In this document: piece by piece, positions 16,863-26,410 of the stretch | Position numbering within the stretch: position 1 is the stretch's first letter | How the letters are laid out: each line of letters starts with the position of its first letter | Assembly (NCBI GenBank): GCA_021202985.1 | Contig: JAJQCA010000037.1 | Span: 1 to 43,459 of the forward strand | Reading direction: 5' to 3' | Length of the DNA: 43,459 bases | Source of the DNA: Alistipes sp. | GTDB taxonomy: Bacteria; Bacteroidota; Bacteroidia; Bacteroidales; Rikenellaceae | Program-made: the position numbers and the translations under genes | Notes under the pieces: model-generated | The model's input: the letters and a program-made list of their open reading frames with translations, nothing else | What the model was told of the DNA's origin: nothing | Database searches by the model: none

Positions 16863-18917
16863 TTACCTTACGAAGGTGAGATTGAACCAGTCCTCGAACT
16901 GCATCCCCCGGTATGTGGCGCGGAGCCTGATCCGGGTAGGCGTGTTGGAGGGTATTTCGTCCCACTGTATGGTCTCGGTGCGTTTCTGCCCGCCGGTCGA
17001 CCACTGCATGGTATCGTACTCCATACCGGCATCGGCCGTGTAGGTGTTTTCAGTCACCACGATATCCTTATCGGGGAACATCCGGCCAAGCTCGGCGCCG
17101 AAGTAGAATCCCGGCTGGGTAGGCTGGTTGTAGGCTATGTTCTGGGTGGCTATACTGATACGGTAAACCGGGTCCTCGAGGAAGGTGTGGAAGCGGTAAT
17201 CCGTCTCGTAGTCGGTCATGTAAATACGCAGGTTGCGGTTGTCGGCAGTGCGGAGGATAATCTCTTCGCGCCAGTCCCCGAAGATGTCGCCCTGGAGGCA
17301 GGGGTTCGATTTGGTGCCGTTGTTCCACGCGCATCCTTCCGCGTTGAGCAGTACCCGGGAACCTCCCGTGGTCCAGTCGTATTTGGTAACCTGTATTCCG
17401 TTCTGGAGCTCGCGAAGCAGGTCGCCGTCCCACCAGCAGGCCATATTTATTGACACCCCGTCGGTCGACCCGTTAATCACGGTCCCGTCCATGGCGCGGA
17501 TACCGCCCGATGTTTTGGACCACATCTCCAGGCCCGGATTCGTGGGATCGATATCGGCGGCCATGCAGCGGCCGTCGTCGTCGTTGCTGAGCACGGAGAA
17601 AATCACCTCGCCCGTCTCCGCGTCACGGAACGATGCGCCGTATTTCCCCGGTTCGTGGCAGTCCCACACCATCAGTTTCCCTGACGAAGCATCGAATACT
17701 GTCAGGTGGAGCGCATCACCGTGGAGCATGCCGGTAGAGTAAAGTCCCGTTCCGTCGTTGTTAATTGTACACGAGCCGTAGATTATCTCGTCGCATCCGT
17801 CGCCGTCCACGTCGCCCACCCGCAGGTTGTGGTTACCCTGACCGGCATAGGCCTCGTTGCCCGGCTGGTCGGAGTCGAACACCCAGCGGTTTGTCAACTT
17901 CCCGTCCCTCCAGTCGAACGCCGCGAGGACGGTGCGGGTATAGTAACCCCGGCACATCACGATGCTCGGGTACTCCCCGTCGAGGTAAGCCACACAGGCC
18001 AGGAACCGGTCCACCCGGTTGCCCTTTTCGTCGCCCCATCCGGCCCCGTTGCCGCCGCGCGGCGGGATGTAATCGACCGTGGCCATGGCTTCGCCCGTAA
18101 GGCCGTTGAATACGGTAAGGTACTCGGGTCCGTCGAGTATAAAGCCGTCCCGGTTGCGGTAATCGGCCGACGGGTCGCCTATTACGTTACCCAGTCCGTC
18201 CACGGTGCCGTCGGCGGTCTTCATCACCACCTCGGCGCGGCCGTCCCCGTCGAAATCGTAAACCAGAAACTGCGTATAGTGTGCCCCGGCACGGATGTTC
18301 CGTCCCAGGTCAATGCGCCACAGACGGGTCCCGTCGAGCTTATAGCAGTCGAGGATCGTCGAGCCCGTATAGCCGCGGTGGGAGTTGTCGTGGGCGTTGG
18401 ATGGGTCCTATTTCAGGATTATCTCGAACTCCCCGTCGCCGTCCACATCGCCGATACTCGCATCGTTGGCGTTGTAGGTATATTCCACCCCGTCGGGGGA
18501 AACGCCTCCTTCCGGAATGTCGAGCGGAATATTAAGGTACCCGATGGGTGAGTCCGCCGCAAGGGCGTACGAAGCCTCCGCCTCCGATTCGCGGCCGTTC
18601 ACCACGGGCCTGATTTCGTAAACGTGTGCCGCACTCCCTGCCTTGCGGTCCACGAAATAGGTGGTGGTCATGAGCGGTTCACTGTTAAGCAGCCGCCCGT
18701 CCCGGTAGACGTTGAAACCGATGTTTACAGGATCGGACGAAAGATAACGCCAGCTTACGGCACAGGCTTTTTTGCTCGTGCGCATAGCGACGAGTCCGCG
18801 CCCGAGGTTCTCCCGTTTCAGCTTGGAATAGTCGTAATTGGGTTGGGCCGCGGAGGGTGCTGTCAGCACCACGGCCAGCGACAGGGACAATAATGCCCGT
18901 AAAAACAGTCTCATCAT
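16863..18917 (-). pseudogene. PL11 rhamnogalacturonan lyase interrupted by an in-frame TAG
   Basis: Family 11 lyase that cleaves the rhamnogalacturonan I backbone by beta-elimination, creating the unsaturated ends used by GH105. The gene splits into 18408-18917 (169 residues, signal peptide plus fibronectin-like N-terminal domain) and 16863-18230 (455 residues). Both are in the same frame, and the 59 codons between them also encode PL11 sequence (DPSN.. through IDLGRNIRAGAHYTQFLVYDFDGDGRAEVVMKT). The only defect is TAG at 18408-18410, where relatives have the Trp of K-W-DPSN; TGG to TAG is a single base change. The rest of the eight-bladed propeller, with its DxDGDG calcium loops, is intact to the C-terminus. 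Total 684 codons, a normal length. Unless the stop is suppressed or is a sequence error, no full enzyme is made. Confidence 0.9.
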
Positions 18918-19485
18918 TTCAAGTTACATTAAAGGTTAGGTTTGTTATGGGCTATCCGTTCCTATTATGGTTACGGAGAGCCGCGTTGTGCAGTTTCTCG
19001 GTTGCCGGCTGGTTCCGGAGGTTTCATCGAGCAGGCGTGCAGTCCCGCCGGTATCTGCCTTCCGTTTATCCGGCAGGCGGAAGGCCAATCCTCCCTACTC
19101 TGCTCATTTGTATGGTTCCGTGCGGCCGGTCGTTCTCCCGGTGCGAAAAAATTTCCACCTGCCGGGCCGGTTAAGTTATCGGGGCACGAAACATACATTC
19201 TTTCCCCCGCCCGGTTCATTTACGACTGCCGGGTCTGTTAAGTTTTTAGGGCATTAAACATATATTCCTTACCTCGTCCGGTTCATTTACGCCTGTCCGT
19301 GACGGCCGTGCGCACCGCCGGGGACCGGAGCCGCATAAATATTCAGCGTAAACCCCATTATGTAATGCGTTACATTACAAGCGCTCCGACATTCGTATGA
19401 GCCCACCGTCCGGCCGGATAACTTAATGCCCTCCTCACGGCATTTTCCGGATGCCGGCGGGCGGGCCTTATCCAACCGCCTCTAC
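18918..19485. other. Intergenic region upstream of PL11
   Basis: 568 bp without a convincing gene. It holds a tandem 67-bp duplication (19161-19294), a hairpin GCCTTCCG/CGGAAGGC (19057-19085) and an inverted repeat TGTAATG-CGTTA-CATTACA (19361-19379). The last lies about 107 bases past the sulfatase stop and could be a weak terminator or operator. Several short open frames here are GC-driven and look spurious. Confidence 0.5.
19161..19294. repeat. Tandem duplication of a 67-bp element
   Basis: Copies at 19161-19227 and 19228-19294 abut exactly and align without gaps, with 13 mismatches (about 81% identity). Shared blocks include GTTAAGTT, AAACATA and CCGGTTCATTTACG. Read on the minus strand, each copy holds a near -7 promoter element (TATGTTTC and TATGTTTA). 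The pair lies about 245 bp or more upstream of the PL11 start. Confidence 0.8.
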
Positions 19486-20889
<1,404 letters not shown>

Positions 20890-20907
20890 AATCTGCTTTT
20901 TTCAACA

Positions 20908-20948
20908 TAACCTGGACAGGTCCCCCAACGGGGTCCCTATCCAGGTTA
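20908..20948 (-). terminator. Hairpin between susD and the sulfatase (attenuator)
   Basis: A 9-bp outer stem TAACCTGGA/TCCAGGTTA (20908-20916, 20940-20948) encloses a further GC stem around CCCC/GGGG. It lies between the susD stop and the sulfatase ATG. There is no T-run after it on the minus strand, so it more likely reduces read-through or stabilises the susCD message than fully terminates. Confidence 0.6.
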
Positions 20949-20980
20949 CGTCGTCCTATTATTAACTAACCGTCAGAGCA

Positions 20981-22645
20981 TTAGTAGCCCGTGTATCCTT
21001 GATTTTGCTTGTAAATATCAAAACCTTGAATTTGAGACTGCGGGATTGGGAACAAATACCTTCCGGGACGGATATTCGATTCATATAATCCCTCGGGCCA
21101 CTCACCGGAAGCATCTGCATACCGATCAAACTTCGCCTTTGTGGTTTCTTCCCATTCTCCATACCTGACTTGATCAAACCATCTTACACCTTCGAAAGCA
21201 AGTTCCAGACGTCTTTCACGTTTGATATACTCCAATGCTTCGACCGGATCCGATGTAGATACGGGATCGACTTCCGCACGTGCCCTGATATTATTTACAT
21301 ATTGAAGGGCATCTGAGACCTGTCCTTTTTTCACCAAAATTTCAGCATACATCAACTGAATATCTTCGAGCCTTAAAACCGGATGGTTTATCGGCCAGTC
21401 ATTATAGTCCACCATAGAACCTTCAATATCACTGAGGCCCAATTCCGCTCTTTTAGGTTTAGTGCTGAAGAATTTATAGGGGAAACTACGGGTAAAGATT
21501 TCGATCGTCCCCTCTCCGTAATCTACTATTTCAGTCTGGTTCGGGTATTCGTCATAGTCATCTTCTTCTTCATATCCATTACATACAGACCAGTCAAAGC
21601 CACGGCGATCCACATGTGTACCAAATTCTCGGGTATACTCATACTGCAAAGTCTTTTCTACATAAGTATCGTTCCCGAATATACGTATCGACGTGTAACT
21701 GGCCGGCATTGACCGTTGGAAATTAAATATTGCTTTGTTACCATACCCACCGGTTCGATACTGAATTGCAAAGATATAATAGTCTTCAGCAGGATTTCCT
21801 GTGGAGAATTGTCTTCTCCACTGATTATAGTTAGGAGCCCAATATGATCCGGCACTTGAAGCATAATCGATTACCTCTTTTAATTTTACTTCAGCAAGTG
21901 CTTCGGCAGAAGCATCCTCCACAGGAAATCCAGCCATTGTCATATAGACCCTTCCTAACATAGCTTTAGCAGCAATCTTATCAGCGCGTCCACGTGTATC
22001 CAATGCATTATCGTAATCCCTTATTTCACCGGGTAGCGGTAGATATTCTTCTGCAAGAAGAAGGTCAGGAACTATTATTTCATTGTATACAGTAGCCGCA
22101 TCAGATTGCGGAATATCCCTGATTTCATTTAGAGGGAGTATTCCATCTATTATGGGAACATTCCCATATAAGCGTGCCAACTCGAAATAGGACCAACCAC
22201 GTAGGAAATGCAATTCTCCCAAATATTGAGTTTTGAGGTTAGCCTTGCCATCGGTTTCAAAGTCAGCAGCATCTATACCATCCAATACAAAGTTAGCCGC
22301 ATAAATAATTTTATAAAGCATATCCCAGGTATTGGCAAAGTATGCATTATCATAATCAGCACGGAAAGTTCCTATCTCTGAATAATCCCTCAAACCATTT
22401 GTAAGAGGCGACACATAAATATTATCAGAGCGGAATTCTGACATATGAAGATAAAGATTGTCGGACATATCCCTCAATCGGCTATACGTTCCTATTACCC
22501 CTTGCTCTACATCTCTTGGAGTTTGGTAAGTATAGGTGGGTATTTTATCCCTCGGTGGTTCGTCCAGGCTGCATGAACCCAACACCATTACCGCCGCTCC
22601 GGCAATAAATAATGACTTAAATTTATATATATTTTTAAGTTCCAT
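20981..22645 (-). CDS. susD: SusD-family glycan-binding lipoprotein
   Basis: Surface lipoprotein that captures oligosaccharide and caps the SusC transporter. The N-terminus ends in VLGSC (Cys25) followed by SLDEPP, the usual SusD lipobox and anchor region. Conserved parts include the tetratricopeptide-like helices, YLGELHFLRGWSYFELARLYGNVPI and the C-terminal ERRLELAFEGVRWFDQVRYGEW, ending in FPIPQSQIQ. At 554 residues it is complete. It starts 11 bases after the susC stop and is co-transcribed with it. Base composition is distinctly AT-rich (24 of 60 GC in a counted row near 22321), against about 55% in the sulfatase just downstream. Pairing with a pectin PUL suggests a rhamnogalacturonan ligand, but the foreign composition leaves specificity open. 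Confidence 0.94.
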   Translation of the reverse strand: MELKNIYKFKSLFIAGAAVMVLGSCSLDEPPRDKIPTYTYQTPRDVEQGVIGTYSRLRDMSDNLYLHMSEFRSDNIYVSPLTNGLRDYSEIGTFRADYDNAYFANTWDMLYKIIYAANFVLDGIDAADFETDGKANLKTQYLGELHFLRGWSYFELARLYGNVPIIDGILPLNEIRDIPQSDAATVYNEIIVPDLLLAEEYLPLPGEIRDYDNALDTRGRADKIAAKAMLGRVYMTMAGFPVEDASAEALAEVKLKEVIDYASSAGSYWAPNYNQWRRQFSTGNPAEDYYIFAIQYRTGGYGNKAIFNFQRSMPASYTSIRIFGNDTYVEKTLQYEYTREFGTHVDRRGFDWSVCNGYEEEDDYDEYPNQTEIVDYGEGTIEIFTRSFPYKFFSTKPKRAELGLSDIEGSMVDYNDWPINHPVLRLEDIQLMYAEILVKKGQVSDALQYVNNIRARAEVDPVSTSDPVEALEYIKRERRLELAFEGVRWFDQVRYGEWEETTKAKFDRYADASGEWPEGLYESNIRPGRYLFPIPQSQIQGFDIYKQNQGYTGY

Positions 22646-22656
22646 GGTTTATTTTT

Positions 22657-25600
22657 TTAGAAAGAAATGTTAACTCCGAAAGAATAAATACGGGCCAAAG
22701 GATAACCGAAATAATCCAATCCCAAAGCATTGCTTCCACCCGGAGCACCAGACACACCGGAGTTTGCGGCTTCCGGGTTGTAACCACCGTAATAATTGTT
22801 AAAGTTTGCCAGGTTCTCTATCATGAAAAACACCCTTGCATTAGATATCACATCCGTTTTAAAAGGTATTGTATAACCGATAGTAAGGTTCTTGATAGCT
22901 ATATAATTGGATGAATACAGCCAACGGGAATCCAATGTAGTTCCGGTCGTAGTACTAAGAAGGTATGGAGTTTTACCGTCTCCAGGCTCGTCTTCTGACC
23001 ACCAAGCATTCCTCCAACGACCAAGAGCATTGGTTGAAGTCCCCATACTGGGACGGTCTACGGCACGACCAAGAGCGCCGTAAATTTTACCGCCCGTCTG
23101 AGCAGTAATCAGGAAGCTAAGATCGAAACCTTTATACTGGAAAGTATTAGTCATACCAAAAGTATTCCGCGGTATAGGACTTCCGAGAAAATGCCTGTCA
23201 CCTTCGTCTGTATAGATGCCGTCTCCGTCGACATCCCGATAGCGGATATCACCAGGTTTGATGGTAGTGCCGTTAAAAGTAACCTGACTGGGTTGTAAGC
23301 CATGAGAAGTGGCCCAATCATCAATTTCTTTCTGATTCTTCCACACACCGATTGCCTCGAACATATGGAATGAGTTGATAGCTTTACCCACCTGAAGGAT
23401 ATTGGTGTATCCTCCTACGCCAGTAATACCGGCCTGAATAGGGGTATTATCAATTCCAAGAGAAAGAACTTTGTTTTTGTTGAAAGAATAGTTGAAAGAG
23501 GTTGTCCACTTAAATTGAGAGTTATTGAAATTTACGCTTTCAAACTCTACTTCGAAACCGCGGTTCTTTACATCTCCGAGGTTATCCCAGTATGTTCCGA
23601 ATCCCGATGCAAGCGGAATAGGGACTTCGTATAGAAGGTCAGTAGTCTTTTTAGTATACCAGTCAAGTGAAAGGTGAATCCTGTTTTTCAGGAAAGTTAA
23701 GTCCATCCCGACATCCGTACTTTTTGTTTTCTCCCAACCCAAGTCCGAATTTCCTAAGGAAGCGGGACGATACCCGGCATATCCGGCATATACAGATTTT
23801 TCAAGTAAAGAATAAGCTGCATCACGACCGATTTCCTTATTACCTGTTACACCGTAACTCGCACGTAATTTTATTTGGCTCACAATGTGATCTACGTTCA
23901 GATTCTTCCAGAATTTTTCTTCTGATAACCTCCAAGCGCCAGAAAAAGCAGGAAAAACACCCCAGCGGTTATTTGCCCCGAATACCGACCCGCCATCATA
24001 ACGCAGACTCACCGAAAGAAGATAACGGCTGTCGAAATCGTACATAATACGGCCGAAGTAAGATATAAGCCTATCAGGCTGTAATTGAGTAACAATGTTA
24101 CTGTTAGGTGTTACGATACTACCATCAAAAGAACCTGTTACCTCATCATCCGGAAATGGCGCACTATATGACTGTTCTGTTTGCCAACCCCAGTGGTTTT
24201 CTTCATTGGATGCTCCGGCCATAACATTAAGGTTATGCCTTCCAAACTTGTTACTGTAATTAGCAACAACCTGCATAAGAGTATTGTCAAAGCGGCGTTC
24301 GGTTACATGTGACCCGGAGGAATTTGCACCGTCTCCGTTTGCCCAGTTATTTGTACTCCACGTAGGATTGTAGGTTGTACCGTCATTATCGTAGAAGTTA
24401 GTTGCAAGCAGACCTTCTATATTAAGACCTTCAACAGGATTTATACGCATATACCCCTGGGCATTCATCCTTATCGTATAATCAGTACGGGTATAACCCT
24501 CCATCATCACAATGGGACTGGCTGCACTACCAGCCCAAGGATATCGTTCATTACCGTCAGAAGCAGTCCGGTACCCTACGCCTTCTTCACTTACGGGAGA
24601 ACTTGCAATTACTTGATGCATCTGGGAATCTTTCCCGTTTGCCCTGCCTGCACCATCCGATACAGAATATGTCGGTGCGAGTTTTACACCTACGGTCATC
24701 CACCTCGTTATATTGGCATCTATATTGGCCCTTGCAGATATGCGCCTGTAACTTGTGCCTGTAGCGATACCTTTCTGATCGAAATAACCCACGGAGAAAA
24801 GATAACGTACGTCATCAGTTCCACCGGCAACAGTAACATTGTAGTCATGCACGGGAGCAATCCTGAAAAATTCTTTCTGCCAATCAAGCATATTCAGTTT
24901 CTCATCCGTCTGCGCCCAAGTGTGCGCATTTCTCACATCATCACTTACATAGTATTGCCACCGGTCATCCAAATTATATGATACATCCCGGCCCGTGAGG
25001 TTAAGATTGGATATCCTTGTAGCGTTATCGTCCTTAATGGAAGCATTCGTTACACCAAGATTTGCGGCCTGTTGTAGGTAACGGATATCATTTGCCCGAA
25101 TATAATTATCTATCCATTCTTCTCCCGAAAGAACATCCATATATTTAGATACCTGCTGAACACCAAAAGTCATATTGAAAGAAACCTGAGCTTTGCCTGT
25201 TTTACCCCTCTTGGTAGTAACGAGAACCACACCGTTCGAACCGCGCGAACCGTAGATAGCGGCAGATGCGGCGTCCTTCAATACCTCCATAGATTCGATA
25301 TCCGACGGGTTAAGGCCCTGGAGCGTCGAGCTGGGCACACCGTCTATCACGTACAACGGGTCTGAGCTGGCGTTCACAGAGGCGGCACCGCGGACGCGGA
25401 TCTGAATATCAGCACCAGGTTCACCGGTTGTATTCCTTACCTGCACACCCGGGAGAGTACCCTGAAGGGCCTGCTCCGCACGGGCGAGGGGACGGTCGCC
25501 GATGGCTTCCGAACTGATTTTCGACACCGAACCGGTAAGGTCGCTCTTACGTACGGTACCGTAACCGATTACCACCACGTCGTCAATGGTACGGCTGTCG

Positions 25601-25890
25601 CTCACAAGGACAACGTTAATTTCGGTGCGGGCGCCTACCTGCACTTCCTGCGGTTCGTAGCCGATAAATGAGAAAAGTAAAGAAGCCCCGGAAGGAACGT
25701 TGCGGAGCTCGTAAGTACCGCCGGCGCCGGTAGTGGTACCGATTGTAGTACCCGGAACAGTTACGGTCGCTCCGATAAGGGCTTCCCCGCTATCGTCTTT
25801 TACCGTACCCGTAACCGTGCTTTGGGCCTGGGCGTAAATCCCGGTGCACAACATCAGGCAGATGATGGCAACAGGAATTTTCAATAACAA
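22657..25890 (-). CDS. susC: SusC-family TonB-dependent outer-membrane oligosaccharide transporter
   Basis: Imports glycan oligosaccharides across the outer membrane using TonB energy, in complex with SusD. The protein shows a signal peptide (to about AQA), a carboxypeptidase-regulatory-like domain (about 24-100, VTGTVKDDSGEALIGATVTV), the plug (about 115-225, with RVRGAASVNASSDPLYVIDG), and a 22-strand barrel ending in SFGVNISF. It is about 1077 residues, normal length. The unbroken frame begins at a TTG (25890), but the only good start, ATG at 25915 followed by eight A's, is out of frame by one base. The expected N-terminus would be recovered by a one-base indel. GC falls sharply near 25200: residues 1-230 are GC-rich like the genome, the rest AT-rich like susD. 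Confidence 0.92.
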   Translation of the reverse strand: MLLKIPVAIICLMLCTGIYAQAQSTVTGTVKDDSGEALIGATVTVPGTTIGTTTGAGGTYELRNVPSGASLLFSFIGYEPQEVQVGARTEINVVLVSDSRTIDDVVVIGYGTVRKSDLTGSVSKISSEAIGDRPLARAEQALQGTLPGVQVRNTTGEPGADIQIRVRGAASVNASSDPLYVIDGVPSSTLQGLNPSDIESMEVLKDAASAAIYGSRGSNGVVLVTTKRGKTGKAQVSFNMTFGVQQVSKYMDVLSGEEWIDNYIRANDIRYLQQAANLGVTNASIKDDNATRISNLNLTGRDVSYNLDDRWQYYVSDDVRNAHTWAQTDEKLNMLDWQKEFFRIAPVHDYNVTVAGGTDDVRYLFSVGYFDQKGIATGTSYRRISARANIDANITRWMTVGVKLAPTYSVSDGAGRANGKDSQMHQVIASSPVSEEGVGYRTASDGNERYPWAGSAASPIVMMEGYTRTDYTIRMNAQGYMRINPVEGLNIEGLLATNFYDNDGTTYNPTWSTNNWANGDGANSSGSHVTERRFDNTLMQVVANYSNKFGRHNLNVMAGASNEENHWGWQTEQSYSAPFPDDEVTGSFDGSIVTPNSNIVTQLQPDRLISYFGRIMYDFDSRYLLSVSLRYDGGSVFGANNRWGVFPAFSGAWRLSEEKFWKNLNVDHIVSQIKLRASYGVTGNKEIGRDAAYSLLEKSVYAGYAGYRPASLGNSDLGWEKTKSTDVGMDLTFLKNRIHLSLDWYTKKTTDLLYEVPIPLASGFGTYWDNLGDVKNRGFEVEFESVNFNNSQFKWTTSFNYSFNKNKVLSLGIDNTPIQAGITGVGGYTNILQVGKAINSFHMFEAIGVWKNQKEIDDWATSHGLQPSQVTFNGTTIKPGDIRYRDVDGDGIYTDEGDRHFLGSPIPRNTFGMTNTFQYKGFDLSFLITAQTGGKIYGALGRAVDRPSMGTSTNALGRWRNAWWSEDEPGDGKTPYLLSTTTGTTLDSRWLYSSNYIAIKNLTIGYTIPFKTDVISNARVFFMIENLANFNNYYGGYNPEAANSGVSGAPGGSNALGLDYFGYPLARIYSFGVNISF

Positions 25891-25904
25891 TAGAAAATTG
25901 TCGC

Positions 25905-25912
25905 TTTTTTTT
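25905..25912 (-). repeat. Homopolymer A8 directly after the susC ATG
   Basis: On the coding strand ATG (25915-25913) is followed by eight A's. As written, this start reads a wrong frame. Losing one A, or a one-base change before 25890, joins it to the SusC frame. It could be a slippage site or a sequencing error. Confidence 0.7.
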
Positions 25913-26250
25913 CATGGTTAGATCATTTAGGTTTTAAAAAGCTGTTTTACTAAACTGAATTGCTTCAGGTCTCGGTGTAAAAAGGCAATTTTTCACTGGC
26001 GAAGGTATTCAAGCGCGCCCTGCCGGGGAATGGAAATTCGTTCAATTGCCTTGAAATTCTGTCAAAACCGCCGCCTGGGGCACTGTGGAGGGTCTCTTAA
26101 CATATTTCTGCATATATAAAATCGTAGACTTCTCCATATTCCCGCCGTGCCGGAGAGCATACACGGCCTTGCGGAAACTCCTGCCGACGGCTGTTGGCAG
26201 CGAGCATATGGTTCGAGATTTCGGGTCATGTTCGAGGTTGAAAAAAGAAC

Positions 26251-26265
26251 GTACAAATATTGTAC
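26251..26265. promoter_or_regulatory. Inverted repeat GTACAA-ATA-TTGTAC upstream of susC
   Basis: A 15-bp perfect dyad with a 3-base centre, about 335 bp upstream of susC. It is a candidate protein-binding site for susC regulation; no protein is assigned. Confidence 0.45.
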
Positions 26266-26363
26266 CCCAAAAGCGGCGATGTTAAAATAAGTCCTAAAAT
26301 TGACCTTAATTTACCGCTCCCCGTATTTCATCCCCCGGAGGCCCTGCACCTGAAAAAGCGAAA

Positions 26364-26384
26364 GGCCGCCCCTGCCGGGCGGCC
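26364..26384 (-). terminator. Rho-independent terminator of the uxa operon
   Basis: A perfect 8-bp stem GGCCGCCC/GGGCGGCC with a 5-base loop, 27 bases past the uxaA stop. On the minus strand it is followed by TTTCGCTTTTT. Confidence 0.88.
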
Positions 26385-26410
26385 CTCCATCCATATCGCG
26401 TTACCTTATA

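Larger units (their letters stand above)
25916..26410. promoter_or_regulatory. Control region upstream of susC and 3' region of uxaA
   Basis: 495 bp between uxaA (stop at 26411) and susC. It holds the uxaA terminator (26364-26384), the decamer GTCCTAAAAT (26291-26300) shared with the HTCS promoter, and a perfect inverted repeat GTACAA-ATA-TTGTAC (26251-26265). That repeat overlaps a one-mismatch -7 element on the minus strand. No gene is evident. Confidence 0.5.

Noticed and set aside
18408-18410. Reassignment of TAG as a sense codon, to explain both the PL11 and GH28 stops
   Set aside because: kdgK ends normally in TAG at 34559, and the sequence after the GH28 TAG does not resume GH28. A local mutation is simpler.
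26018-26029. CCCTGCCGGGGA shared with 33147-33158
   Set aside because: A 12-mer match between GC-rich spacers; the surroundings differ, so probably chance.
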